Assembly (NCBI RefSeq): GCF_000143415.4
Contig: NW_003314271.1
Span: 1,780,806 to 1,844,805, forward strand
Length of the DNA stretch: 64,000 bases
From: Selaginella moellendorffii
Taxonomy: Eukaryota > Streptophyta > Lycopodiopsida > Selaginellales > Selaginellaceae
Direction of reading: 5' to 3'
Shown: in pieces, positions 35,491-48,193 of the stretch
Position numbering within the stretch: the first letter of the stretch is position 1
Layout: each line of letters opens with the position of its first letter
Notes under the pieces: generated by a model
Seen by the model: the letters and a program-made list of their open reading frames with translations, nothing else
What the model was told of the DNA's origin: nothing
Database searches by the model: none
Made by a program: the position numbers and the translations under genes

Positions 35491-37163
35491 ATGTATACTT
35501 GCAAGAAAACCAGGAGCAGCAGCAGCACTGGGATCGATCGAAAGCCGGCGGCCAAAGTTTCCAATACCAATAGCTCGAGCACGAGAAATCCTTCCCTCGA
35601 GCAAGGCTATGCTTCTAAGAGGTCTGCTTCTTTGTCTGGCGTCACCACAGATCTTCGAAGAACCAGCCTCGAGAGCAAGCCCAGCAGCACCATTTCCACC
35701 GGAGTTTTCAAGCCAGCGCCTCCACTTCCAGCTCTAGGAAGGCCCCGAGATTCCAGAGTTCGTCCCAAGTTCGACCTCCGGCTAAACGAACCTCCACCAC
35801 ACTCGAGCATGATGGAGCCGGATCAGCCATCTTCATCGGCTTCTTTCAAGCGAGAGGCCACCACTCCCCCATTCGCTTGCGAGACTGTTCCTTGCAAGAA
35901 CCCCGCTTGCCACCCCGGCTCATCCGACTTCCAGGCCCCAGTGAACGACTTCTTCTTGCAGAAGAGCTGGATCAAGGGACCCTCCGATCCGTCCGGTACC
36001 GTCGTGAGCCTCTCGGACCGCCCCAGCCTGTGCATGAGCGTCCACGGCTCGGAGCTGGCCGTTGGATCCTCCGACCATGCCATCTACACCATCGACGTTG
36101 GAACTTGCGGGCTCACCAGGATCATGCACGGGAAATCTTACGGCCACACCGACTGGGTCACTTGCCTGGATCATCTGCCAGACGGAAGAATCGTTAGCGG
36201 CGGAATGGACAACAAGCTATGCCTGTGGGACAAACGAGGTGTTCGAAGCAGGGACCTCAAAGGACACACTGCGTCTGTGTCGGGAGTTAAAGCCGGTGTT
36301 TTCAACCAAGGGAGTATAGCAGTCAGTGCGAGCTATGACAGGACTTTAATCCTCTGGGATCTGGGAGGACCTTCGGGGAGAGAGGTAGCAAAGCTGGCAG
36401 GACACAAGGCACCAGTCATGGAATTCGCAGGAACGCCGAGAGGGAGGCTTGTGAGTGGCTGCAGGGACGGGACTGTGATACTCTGGGACGTGGACGGGAG
36501 GTCTCCCGTCTTGCAGTGCAAGAACGCTCATAAAGGCCACGTTACAGCGTTAAAGGCAGTAGAGGAGGAGGCAGGGGACGTGTTTCTCTCAGGAGGGCAG
36601 GATGGCTTACTTCAAGTCTGGGACTCTCGATGCAGGCAGCCAGTCCACACTGCTTGTCTCCACAGGCACTCCCTGAAAGATTTTCTTGTTAGAAAAGCAC
36701 TAAAGAATGTCTACTTTTACTTTCCAGATCTGCAAAAGGCGTTGGAGCACTCACCTGCATTGCAGTGGCGAAGAACACAACCTGTGGATGTCCCCTGGTC
36801 ACAACAGCAGGCGCGGACAGAGTACTGAAGGTCCTTGACGTAAGAGCGTCCTTTAATGCGGTCTTTACTCTGGAAGATCACCAGGATTTTATATACAGCC
36901 TCTACATGAATGGTACGTAAGCCAAAAGAGAAAACGAAAAGAAACTAGGAGAACTTACAGAGAAAAATGGAACAGGCTCGCTGGCTTGGAGCGGTGGAGG
37001 CGACGGATCTCTTCTGGTGCACGACGTTGAGCGCGGTAAGTGCCTCTATGGCTTGGGAGCGATCAAAAACGGTGCCGTGAGAGGAATCTCTCTCGCTGGT
37101 GACGCGCAAGAGAAGCTTGTTGTCACTGGAGACGATGGTAACGTGATGCTGTACTCTCTTTAG
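35491..37163 (+). CDS. WD40-repeat protein
   Basis: Exons: 35491-36665, 36728-36912, 36976-37163; 515 aa. The first ~165 residues are Ser/Pro-rich and probably disordered. About seven WD-type blades follow, for example HTDWVTCLDHLPDGRIVSGG then MDNKLCLWD, HTASVSGVKAG then SYDRTLILWD, HKAPVMEFAG then CRDGTVILWD, HVTALKAVEE then GQDGLLQVWD, and the last GGGDGSLLVHD and GDDGNVMLYSL. WD40 propellers are protein-binding scaffolds; I cannot name the complex. The first intron needs a GC donor (CACAG|GCACTC, 36666-36727). It gives an exact phase and rejoins a blade, whereas reading through loses the last two blades. It converges on the TOL gene (129 bp between stop codons). Confidence 0.87.
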
Positions 37164-37292
37164 TTTTCACAGAGGACCTGTGTATATACAAAAGATTAGC
37201 AAGGAGAAAGCGAAGTATATAAACCTGTGATGAATGTTCTCCCAATGTACAAAAAATTTCTGTAAGTAACAAAAAATGACAAGGGAGATTAT

Positions 37293-38668
37293 TCAAAACG
37301 CGATCAGATCATCCGCGGGCTTTTTCTTCTTGTCGTTGCTGGCCTCTTCTTCTGCCTTATTCCCGAATATCATCTTGTCCAGATCTGCCAAAGGATCCTC
37401 GCTGGGAGATGGACGAGCTCCAGCCTTGGAAGATTTGTTGCGAACTAGAGGGTCGTCCAGCTCGGGCTCCTCGTCGACGATCACAAACGCCGAGTCGTCG
37501 GATTTAGGGAGCTCTGATGGTGGAGGCAGTGGTGCTACTGCGCTGGACATCTCCTCATACTTGTCGAGGGCTTTCTGGAGCTCATCGTTGACGTTGAGAG
37601 CTTCGAACAACAGGGCCTCGTTCTCGCCAACTCTTTCGATAATTCTTTGTATGTTAAACTGGGACTGCCGGCACTGCTCCACTAGCGCGATGGTAAGCTC
37701 TTCCTGGAAAGATAAACACAGAAGAAACACTTGTTAAAGCAATTTACGAGAGAATGAGCGAACCACACCTTTAAAACTTCCTGCTGGGGAGACGATGTAA
37801 GAACAGTGGAGAGAAGCTCGATACTGTTACGCGCTACGTCAAAAATCTCCTTCTCGTGATCACTGTTGTCCTCGCGAGTAGGGTGGCTGCCAACTACGTC
37901 TCTGAGCGTCAGCCTCGAGATGCCAGAGCGCACGGGAGCCGTCTCAACAGTCTGGGGTGGAGTGAAAATGGGAGCCAAGCTCTCGGCATCTCTTCCAGGG
38001 AACTTGACACCCCGAGATTTCAAGCTCTGATCAAACAAACAAAGAATCCAAAGTTAAGAAAAGCATGAAAGAGAAGAACCACTCTTTTCACACAAAACAA
38101 AAAGCAAAGAAACAAAGAGAAAAGAAAGAGAGAGTTCTGTTACCTTGTAAGTCTCCTCAAACACTGGAAGATATCGAAGCTCCTCTGTGGCCTCACCCCA
38201 CGACTCGATGAGCTTGAGCGCCTTGTCACGATTCTCGGGCGACGATCGCGGATCGTCCACCAGCCTCACCATCTCGTCCAGGATCCTCTCCGACGCGACC
38301 TCCGCGAACATCTTGTCGCAGTTCTTGACAACTGCCTCGAGCAGCAGCAGCACGAGCGTGATGCCGCGCGATTCCTTGCAGCTCCCCATGCGCTTCTTGA
38401 TCGCCCGCGCCAGATCCTGGCCCGTGATCTTGTCCGCGTTCACCATGTCGCAGATTTCCATGAACTGGCCCCAATCCGGATCGAAGCCCTGCAATCCCGT
38501 CGCCTCCTCCACCAGGCGATCCACAGCCGCATTGGACGCCTGGAACATCTCCCGCACCCGCTCGCTCACATTTCCCATCCTCTCCGAGACCTTGCGCCCT
38601 ACCTCGGCGCCGCCGATCTTGAGGCGCTCGCCCAGCGCCGTGAACTTCTCCTTGAGATTGTCCGCCAT
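37293..38668 (-). CDS. TOL: TOM1-like (TOL) VHS-GAT ubiquitin receptor
   Basis: Exons on the minus strand: 38668-38144, 38026-37769, 37703-37293; 397 aa. The VHS domain covers about residues 45-175 (VEEATGLQGFDPDWGQFMEI, CDMVNADKITGQDLARAIKK, TLVLLLLEAVVKNC). The GAT domain covers about 205-300 (EIFDVARNSIELLSTVL, QSQFNIQRIIERV, EALLFEALNVNDELQKALDK). The acidic C-terminus (FVIVDEEPELDDPL) is disordered. TOL proteins bind ubiquitinated plasma-membrane cargo and start ESCRT sorting to the vacuole in plants. The start is at 38668 in MADNLKEKFTALGERLK; an AAAACCCTA telo-box-like motif lies about 25 bp upstream. This is the last ordinary gene before the transposon block. Confidence 0.93.
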
Positions 38669-38870
38669 AGCTAATGAATGACGAACGAATCAAAACCCTA
38701 GCTAAATAAGGTCATTTGTGCACGTCAGCGCCAGCGCATTTGCCATCTCAGGCAGTAAATTTGCCACCCAGTCGACACGGTGGCTCTTATAATTGAATAA
38801 ATCAAATTTAAATTTTGGATTAAAATTTGTATATATAAAATTACAAGTTCAGGTATATTAATATTAACAT
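38669..38870. other. TOL promoter and boundary to repeat-rich DNA
   Basis: The first ~100 bp are gene-like in composition; after about 38790 the sequence becomes AT-rich and leads into LTR-like repeats. No other feature is seen. Confidence 0.45.
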
Positions 38871-40930
38871 TGTGAGGGCCAAGTATACAGCTACAATGCC
38901 GTATACTAATATTAACATAATTATCAGATTGGTTTCAATTCGGACCACTTGTTTCTATATATAATTTAGGGTTTTTGGATTAATTTATATGCACATTTTC
39001 TAAATTCCCTTTCCATATTTCATGTCCGCACGAAGCAAGAGGCTTCAGAAATGAACACCAAATTGCATCACTGACTCAAATGGCCTTTGACAAAGACAAT
39101 GCAATTGTTGGAAGACATTATCACAATCGTCAATATATCCGAATGTGCATTTGAAAATGTCTGGAAAAACACTCTAATCCCTACGAATGGCTACACTCAA
39201 ACCATTGTACCATTGCAACACCGTCTCTTGGAGACACGTGGAAAACTCATGCAAACATCAAGCATCATCCCAAGAATAATATGTGGCAATCACCGTGAAG
39301 TGATCGAACTAATGGTACACATCATCCCCAAGGTTCCCAAGAAAGAACTCCGGCTGAACGTGAGGATTGGCACCAAGAGTAAGAAGAGTTGGACCATGTG
39401 CCATGAATGCCATCAACTGAGTTTGGTTGTTCAATTGCAAGCACATAGCATCAAACAATTGTACCAATTGCTACTCCAGAGTCAAAAGAAGAGATTGTTG
39501 ATCTGCCATGAAGATGAACAAAAAGGAAAGAGCAAAAAAAGAGAAATGACAAAAGCTAGAAGGAAAGGGAGATTTAGACAATGCAAAAAGCTATATCAAA
39601 ACCAAACTCTTGAAAAGAAAGAATAAAAGAAAGGAAATGGAAAAAGTTAAATCTAGACAATACAAAAGTTAAATCTAAACCAAAATCCCGAATCCAAGCA
39701 CTCCTCAGGGACAATCAAAAGTTGCCTCTCATCTCCACCAATATGAGTGCCGTATTAAGTGTTGCGGCAAATTGAACCACAAGTTTATGAGGTTTGGCAT
39801 GACATCTAGCAAGTCGATCCTCCAGAGATTATGCATGTGCAATGGTTAAAACATTTCATACCAAGGGATCAGGAGCAATTAATACCACCTATAGATCCGC
39901 TGATGCCTCCTCCTGATGTTCCTCTTGATCCCGGCCCATCTACAAAAGAACCTTGATAGTCTTCCATTATTCCGAGAGGAGGGAATGATGTGAGGGCCAA
40001 CTGTACAGCTATAATGCCATATATTAATATTAGCGTAGTGGGATTTTGGTAGCTATTGGATTGGTTTCAATCTAAACCACCCGCTCTTGTATATAAGTTA
40101 GGGTTTTTGGGTTAATTGATATGCACATTTTCTGAATTCCCTGTCCATATTCCATGCACTCACAGCATGGCTATAATGCCATATACTAATATTAGCATAG
40201 TGGGATAGATTAATTTCAATTCAGTGTATATAAGTTAAGATTTTTAGACTTATTGATATGCACATTTTTGTATTTCAATTCTATATTCCATACATTTACA
40301 TTGGTGGAGGTGAGGGGCAATTTTGATTGTCTCTAAGAAGTGCTTGGATTTAGGATTTTACTTTAAATCTAGCTTTCATATTATCCAGATTTCCTATTCC
40401 TTATAGCTAATTTCTTCTCTTTTATGTTTTTCCTTTTTGTTCATTTTCATAGTAGAGTAATAACATCTTCCTCTTTTGACTTTAGAGTAGTAATTAGTGC
40501 AATTGCTCGATGCTATACAATTATAGTTGAATAATCAAACTTAGTTAATGGTGGCATTCATGACATATGGTACAACTTTTCCTGCTTTTATTACCAATCC
40601 TCACATTTGGCCGGAGTTCTTCTGTGGGAATCCTAGGGATGATATATATCTTTAGTTTGATCACTTTACAATGAATGCCACATATCATTCTTGGGATGAT
40701 GCTTAGTGTTTGTGTGAGTGTCTTTAGGGGACAATGCTACAGTGGTATAATAGTTTGAGGGCAGCCATTCATGAGGATTAGAGCATTCTCCTAGATGTGT
40801 TCAAACATGCATTTGGACATACTGATAATTGTGATGATGCCTTTCAACAATTGTATCATCTTCGTCAAGGTCCATCTGAGTTAGTAATGCAATTTAGCAT
40901 TTGTTTCTGAAACCTCTTGCTTTGTGCAGA
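38871..40930. mobile_element. Degenerate LTR retroelement with inverted gag duplication
   Basis: An LTR-like sequence beginning TGTGAGGGCCAA and containing CAGCTATAATGCCATATA, TAGGGTTTTTGG and ATATGCACATTTTC occurs at 38871 to about 39026, at 39989 to about 40163, and in part at about 40164-40295. A purine tract (GAGAGGAGGGAATGATG, 39974-39990) precedes the middle copy as a PPT would. Between and after the copies lies a decayed gag fragment present twice in opposite orientation: about 39027-39750 reads as the reverse complement of about 40296-40930. The plus-strand copy still shows gag-like signs (WDDA, LQWYNSL, QQLYHLRQGPSELVMQF) with many stops. The open frame at 39087-39626 is antisense to gag and not a gene. 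Confidence 0.7.
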
Positions 40931-41017
40931 GACAAATATGTCAAAGCGGATCAAGTTGGCGTGATTTGTTATTTTAGCATTTACATTCTTAATATCGTTT
41001 TGAAAACAATCTTTTTT

Positions 41018-42075
41018 ATACCGAGACCGAGACCAAGTCCAAGTTCGAATCCAAGTCCAAGTCCGAGTCCAAATACTAATACAGGCTATTGGGTGAAAGC
41101 CCAAAGTGATCATCCCCCAGGGGGGGATATAAGGGGTTCCAAAAGTATAGTAGGGAGAGTGTGGGGGTTTGACCCCCAGTGAAGCCAGTTTGGCCAGAAA
41201 AGTCTAGTTTGGCACAGAAAGGCCATATTCAGCTATTGGGTGACGGGATGACTACTGGGAAGTCCAAGACTAGAGTGAATACGGACCAGCAAGCGGGGTA
41301 GTTTGGTGAAGTGTTCAAGAGCCGGTTTTAGTTCCCTCGAGAGATCGAATGGTAGTCCAAGCGTGCGTGGCATTACCTACTTGGATACCTAGTGTGGCTC
41401 AATGGAACCTCACTCTAAGCCCATGGCTATAACACCCAAAGGCGGAAGGCGGGAAGAGTACCCACGAGGCTCGCACAGGGCCAACAGTGTTCCAAAATGT
41501 TGTCCCGGATGGTGGAAAGGAAGAGGAGTAGTCCTCTGGTATGGTGACCAAAGATGCAATTATATGACAAGGAAGTCCTAGAGAACTAGGGGCTTAGAGG
41601 TCAGGCTTGTGGGCCTTGATCCAATGGCAATGTTGGCAAACATGGTCATGAACAGAAAGGGACTTGGTAGGGACCGGAAAAGAGATATTGAGGAAGGTTA
41701 TTCCCTATGTCTGTAAGCATCCTAAGGATGCTAAGGAATGGATCTAGGATGATTACTCATGGATGGATGGCCTAGTCTTTGAGAGGCAAGACTGTGATGT
41801 AGGTGGTGTTAGACCACCAGTGTAACCAAGGTGAATAAGCATGGCTTTAGTGTAACGGGCTGATATGTTAGTGGTACCTTGGGGTGTTGACCATGGGATC
41901 GGACACATATAGCACTTGGACCAAGTGCAAAGGTTGAGTGGCATGGATGCCATTCTTGGGGATAGCAAGCCCCAAGTCCAGAATAGGACTTATGGAGGTT
42001 GTGAGTGAGACTCCTCCAAGTGGTCGGAGGTGTGGTTAAGTGACTAAAGTAGAATGAAAAATTTAGTTGCTTACA
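41018..42075 (+). repeat. Truncated solo LTR related to element 1, opposite orientation
   Basis: Reads as a diverged reverse complement of the 48194-49967 LTR. It starts inside the TCGGAC-type array (ccgagaccgagaccaagtcc), continues through AAGCCCAAAG, GGCATGGATGCCATTCTTGG and GACTCCTCCAAGTGGTCGGA, and ends ...GTTGCTTACA at 42075, the LTR terminus. No primer-binding site follows, so it is a solo or broken copy. It is clearly older than the intact LTRs, with many substitutions and indels. Confidence 0.8.
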
Positions 42076-42408
42076 CCACCCTTGCTACTCTGTGTATCAC
42101 TCGGCTTCAAAGGAATGATATATCCCTACCCGTAAGGACATAAGGAGAGGGCTAGAGGCCCAACTACCCCTAAACAAGAAATCAACCCCGTCAGGAAGAT
42201 TTAAACAACTATTATAAACTAGTAGATGAAGTTGTTTACACGACCATGCCCCTTTTCAAAAATGAGTCAACGAAAGAGAGGTGGAGACTATCTATAATAG
42301 TTATCCCCATAATTATGGATTAGACCCATGCACCAAAGTGCAACCTGCCAAAACTGACCCAAGTTCTAATAAATGAGAGGAGCAAAACTTTGATTTATAG
42401 AAAATATA
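42076..42408. other. Unassigned AT-rich sequence between repeats
   Basis: No coding or RNA feature seen. It lies between the solo LTR and the 3' end of the gypsy relic and may be remnant LTR sequence. Confidence 0.4.
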
Positions 42409-45400
42409 TTACTTTATTGATTTCCAAGATTTATTACAAGATTTACAAAAGTTAGTCTTTATTATGATTCTCATACTCTGTGACAAGCTCACGAGCATGT
42501 GCAAGATTCCTAAGAGGCTCCCAAATTGATAACGTTTCCACTTAACTAGATACTCTCGACGTTTAGAACATTGAGTCCAACCACTATCCAGAATAGCTTC
42601 AACTTCATACTCAAGTTCACCATCAATGAGCATTGGTGGAGGACAAATGTCTATAGAGCATTCCCCAGTAGCATGATATGGTGCCAGTAAACTGATATAA
42701 AACACATTATGTACATGGGACAACTCATCCAGAAGATCCAACTTGTAGGATACATCACCAACTCGTTACAACACCTGATAGGGTCTAACATATCTTAGTA
42801 ATAGCTTCTGAGATAAAAAGCCCTTGACATTCAAGTTCTGGGAAAATAGCCACACCTGATTTCCCACTTGATAGGATACATCCTGATGATGTTGATCTTT
42901 ATCACATCAATACTTATCCTGAGCTTTGCCCATTGCCTCAGTAGCTCTAGACCAACCTTGGTGTAGTTGCTCCGCATAAGTCTCAACGGCCTGGACCAAC
43001 ACTCCGGACATTGGTTTCAGAACAACAATCTGTTGAGGAACCCCACGAGCATTCCCTTGCAGCATCTCCCATAGAGAACAGCTAATAGCACTGTGAAATG
43101 TGTTGTTATAACAGATTTCTATTGTGTCCAAATGCTCAACCTAGTCGCATTGGTCTGTTGCAACATAGTACCATAGATAATCCTCAACTTGAGCATTCAC
43201 ACATTTGGTCTACCCATCAGTTTGAGAATGATAAGCTGTACTAAATTTCAACTTGGTACCAAACAACTCGAACAGTGTGCCCCAAAACTTCCCCGTAAAT
43301 CTCAAATCTCTATCTGAGATCATCTCTTCGGGAAGACCACGAACCCGCACTACTTCATGGAAAAAGAACTTTGTTGCTTATTTCACATTCACTGTTTCCA
43401 CAGTTGGAATGAAGCATGCAATCTTCGACAACCGATCCACAACCACCATCAAAGTATCATAACCCTTAGACTTCAGTAAGCAAGTGATAAAATCAAGTGT
43501 CACACTCTGAAATGGTTATGTCGGTACTAGAATGCACTACAACTTTCCAGCCTTTTTCTCAATTTTGCACTTACATTGCTAGCATATAGAGCAAGAACGG
43601 ATATAATCCGCTACATCACCTTCCATACCAGACCAAAAAAATCCCTTTTTCAATTAAGCAAGAGTCTTTCATTTTCCACCATGTCCTACTGCTAGAACAT
43701 CATGATGTTCCTGTAGAAACAACTATTGCAAATCCTTAAAGGGAAGATACAACCTTTCTTGCTTATAGAATATAAGCCCATCCTAAACTGAGAAGTGAAG
43801 CTTTGCATTAGTACAACTAACAACTTTCATTGCTTCACTACTAGGGTTCTACTTCGACAACTCCACATGGTGCAAGATTGCCTTTGCCAATGGATCACTT
43901 CCATATAAAGCCCATACGTCTTCCAACCAATCTGAACTGATTGCTGATATTGCCCGAAACTAAGCTTGACGACTCAATGCATTCGGAATAATATTGTCTT
44001 TACTAGGTTTATAGATGATTTCAATATTAAATCTAGCAAACTTCTCTTGCCAATGAGCCTGCTTCGGCATAAACTTAGGCTGCATAGCAAAGTAGCTCAG
44101 TGTGTTATTATTTATATAAACCTTGGTATGTCCACCCAAATAGTATCTCCAATAATGCCAACACTATAACAAACATCTCTTTCTCACGTGTTGGCCATCT
44201 TCGTTGGGTTTCATCCAATTTCTTGGAATAAAATGTAACAGGACAACCATGTCGCCTTAGTATAACACCAACCGCTTTGTCACAATCTTGCTGCAACACA
44301 GCACCAATAGCATAGCCAGATGCATCACAATGCACTTCAAAAGGTTTATCAAGATTTGAAATCTTGAGAACAGGAACCATAGTTAAAATCTCCTTCAACC
44401 ATACAAAAGCATGCTAACAAGTTGGTGTCTAATGAAATAGTATACTACTCTTCATTAACTCAGTCAACAAAAGAGCAATTCTTGCAAAATTGCGGCAAAC
44501 TTGCAATAGTATCCCACCAAACTAAGAAAAGAACAAATATCTGATACAATAGTTAGGACTTCCCAAGACTTCACCACTTCCATTTTTTTTGGATCCACCT
44601 CAATTACGCCACCACCAACTATATATCCAAGAAAGTTCATGTGCAATTGCATTTACTTTTCTTACTATATAGTTTGTGTTCATACAATTTCTGAAACACC
44701 AGCTCCAAGTGTTTTAAATGATCCTCCAATGTTTCACTAAAGACTAGAATATTGTTGATATATAGGATAACAAATGTGTTCAAATAATCTCTAAATATTC
44801 TATCCATTATAGTGTTGAACATTGCTAAAACATTGCATAACCCAAATGGCATAACAAGGAACTTAAAAGATCCATACCAAGTATTAAAGGCTATCTTCTC
44901 CACATCCTGATCTGCCACAAGTATTTGATGATACTCGGACCGTAAATCAAGTCATATAAAATACTTAGCCTTTAAGAGTTGGTCAAACAAGTCATCAATG
45001 CGAGGCAAAGGATAACTATTTTTGACCATGATCTTATTAAGTGCCCGATAGTGAATACACATCCTCATAGTTCTATCCTTTTTCATAAAAAAATAGACCG
45101 ACACTTTATAGTGACTTGCATGGTCGGATATAACCTTTTTCAAGAAGCTTTGTGAGTTGCTTCTTGAGTTTAGCCATTTCCTTGATGTTCAAACAATACG
45201 AAGTTTTTGTAGGTGGTTTAGAACCCAAAATAACCTCAATCCGATGATCAACCTCACAGCTAGGAGGTAGCTCTGGTGACAATCCTTCGGAAAGATAAAT
45301 TAATTCCTCACCAACAACTTCGATATCTTCTTTGGTACAGAATCAATCCTATCACCAATTCGAACTAAGTCACCATCACCCTCAGCTTCCATTATTTAAA

Positions 45401-46915
45401 CCCAAAAGGTTCGACATCCCTTCTTAACTACATTTTGAGTGGCTCTTGCAGCCAAGAATTTAGCATCCCAATCCTTTGAGGAGTGCTTTTGCAATTGGAA
45501 GGACACATCAAGACATCCCTTTGACTTCAATGTGAACCATAAATCCTTTTAATATATTTGTTGAAGAAATCTATACCAAACACTATTTGAAAATCTGGTA
45601 TCTTCAACACTACTAAGTCCACTCTTTCTTTCCAGTTAAATATTTTTATTGGAACATCACTCACAAATTCTCTAGCTACTTGCCCACCTTCTGCAAACCA
45701 AAAGTGTATGGGTGACATCTACTCAGCTTTCAATCCGAACCACTTAACTAAGTCTTTGGATATGATGCTATGCATAGCTCCCATGTCAATCATCCCTCGG
45801 ATTCGGTGTTTGTGGACAAAGCCTACCAAATACATCAAAAGATCAATTTTTGCACTAACTGCAAGAAAAGCTTGAGGAAAGTAATGAAAGTAACTAACCT
45901 CCTCTTCCTCATAGTCTGCATTGATCAACTCGTCAACCCCTTCAACTTCACCACCATCGCCTTCCCTCATGACAGTAATACAAGACCTTGTATTATGCTT
46001 GTTGGGACATTCCGAAGACCTATGTTTTGATTCTTCATAATGGAAGCAATAACCCACACTACCCGTTCCACTAGGAGCAAGTTTCACAAGTTGTTGCTAC
46101 TTGTACCCACCAGGAGAAGGAATAGAGGGCCTAGGACCAGAAGAAGTTACTAGTGGTCACCAACCACCACCACCTTTATTAACCATTGCTTGTGACCCTT
46201 TAGGGCAAAACTTTCCTTCCACCCTTTGTTTCCGATCACCTTGTTTATTCCCAAAATTCTTATTCTTGTCCAAGGTACTAGCATATGGCTATTGATATTG
46301 TTCCATGAGCGAATGACTAAAGGCAACTTGCTGTGCTGCCTCCTTACACTCTATATACGTTTTTGGCTTAAATTTCAAAATCTCATTACGAGAAAGTTAA
46401 CTTAAACCTTCTAGAAAATAATTTCAAACATCTTTGTCACTCATATTTGCAATCATAATGTGATTCTAAGCAAATGCATTAACATAATGTATAAGGTCCC
46501 CTCGCTACTTTAATTGCCAAAACTCCATGCAAAGTCTCAGACCAAGATCATCCTATAAGTATTCCTTATGGATACAAGACCACATCTTGGTCCAACTTCT
46601 AGTCTGCCCTTTTTCAGCACACACTTGGTGCTACTAAGTTTTGGCATGATCGGTGAGAAAGGATTGCACACAGGCAACTTTCGTACGATCATCTACGTTT
46701 GCCGCTATAAAATAGTTTTCCATATCATAAACTCAATTTTCCAAAACCTGATAGTCCCGCATGCCTTTGGGTGGTTTTGAAGGCTTGAATTTTGAAACTC
46801 GTGCAATTGGGGGCGATTGCAAAACTTCATTGTCCTCAAAACTTGAAGAGAAGTTTGGTTGCTTAGGTTTAGCTACCTTAGCTTCTTTCTTCTTCTTTTT
46901 GTTCTCCTTTTTCAA
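42409..46915 (-). pseudogene. Decayed Ty3/gypsy chromovirus gag-pol relic
   Basis: Domains occur in the correct order on the minus strand but are broken by many stops and shifts. They are: gag tail (about 46900-46100) with a damaged zinc knuckle (CFHY..HRSSEC); protease (46087-45527, DMGAMHSIISKDLV); RT (45143-44464, [33 protein letters not shown], and YINN where YIDD/YVDD is expected); RNase H (44398-44108, FEVHCDASGYAIGAVLQQD); integrase (about 43700-42907, CYNNTFHSAI); and a C-terminal chromodomain (42741-42409, [20 protein letters not shown]). It cannot be active. It gives a useful comparison, because its integrase and linker regions are contiguous where element 2 has introns. Confidence 0.88.
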
Positions 46916-48193
46916 TCTATGAACTTCCCTTCACAAATTCTCAATCTCAACTTCTTGGGCTATACGCTGTAATGTTGTAGCATTTGGCTCTTCCTCTTCT
47001 GACTTAGCCTCAGCCTCTTCCATAGCATCTCTAGCAAGAGTTTCCTCCTCTTGATTCACCTATCTAGAGGTTTCAACGTCATCAACATGGTTCCTTTTCA
47101 CTATCTTACTAGTTACATGCATGCCTCTATTAGTAATTGAATATGCATACAACATTCTTACCGAATGTTTCAATCCAACTAGTCCTACACAAGTCACTTT
47201 GGATCTACTAGAAGAGTCTCTGCCTATGCAACTTGAGTAAAAAAATTTGACAAAAGTTGGATAGGAATCGTTGAGATAATTTTTTTGATACCAAATATAA
47301 TGCATCTAAATTTGAAGCTGAACTCCAAGCCCGTTGCACTACGAAACAAGGGTTCCGGCACAATCCCACGAGCACCAGCTTTCTATATGCAGCACTTGCA
47401 CGCAAAATGGTGTCAAACGGTGTCTGGCATAATTTTGGCATACTGGTCACCTAACATGAGGAGGAGGGTACCCCACCGACTAAAGTGGCATGGAGCTTAG
47501 GCTTAAACCCAAGTCGGATGTAAAACAAGGAGCAATATAACTCAATGGGAGCCAAATTAATATTTCAAGTGGTCGGACATGCATTCTAACCATTATCCTT
47601 ACTATACATTTGGAACCCCCCATATCCCCCCCGCCCCCCTCTTGAGGAACACATGTTTTAGGCTTTTACCTTAAGCTTCCCTTAATACCAAGAGTTAATC
47701 ATTAAGATAAGCTTGAAACTTATTAAATATGGAATGTCCATAGATTGCGAATTTGGACACGGAACAAACACCATTGTGTTCAAGATAATCTCTATATTCT
47801 ATAAATATGCCAAATGAGCAAATCTAGATAGGGACTAGAATGAGATTAACACAAAGGGCATGATAGCGAGGGTGTTTGGCAAACATGGTAAGCTATGATC
47901 TAGTGATATTGAGGGATTAGTCTCAATACACAAGGGTTCTTGCCAAGCAAGTGCAAGACAAAGCAAAAAAAAATTAAAAGCCAGGTAGAAACACTTAGGA
48001 GTTCCTACCTTATGATCATCTGATTAAGTACAGATGCTAACCCCAATTTATTAACATTTGGACAAGAGGGGCTAATGATGGGAACCAGCAGTACCAATCT
48101 CTTGCCGTCATGGTAGTAAGGAAAGAGTATCCATAAGGACTGACCAACAAGTATCTTTTGATACCCAAAGTCACATTTGCGACACCTAGTATA
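46916..48193. other. Repeat debris upstream of element 1
   Basis: AT-rich with no gene. The part at 47560-47650 (ctatacatttggaacccccc followed by C-rich runs) resembles the tract before the array in the LTRs of elements 1 and 2, so an old LTR fragment probably lies about 47.28-47.65 kb. The target duplication base GTATA of element 1 ends this stretch (48189-48193). Confidence 0.45.

Noticed and set aside
39087-39626. 179-codon plus-strand open frame in AT-rich DNA
   Set aside because: It is the antisense strand of a decayed gag fragment whose sense copy lies at 40296-40930; no protein family signature.
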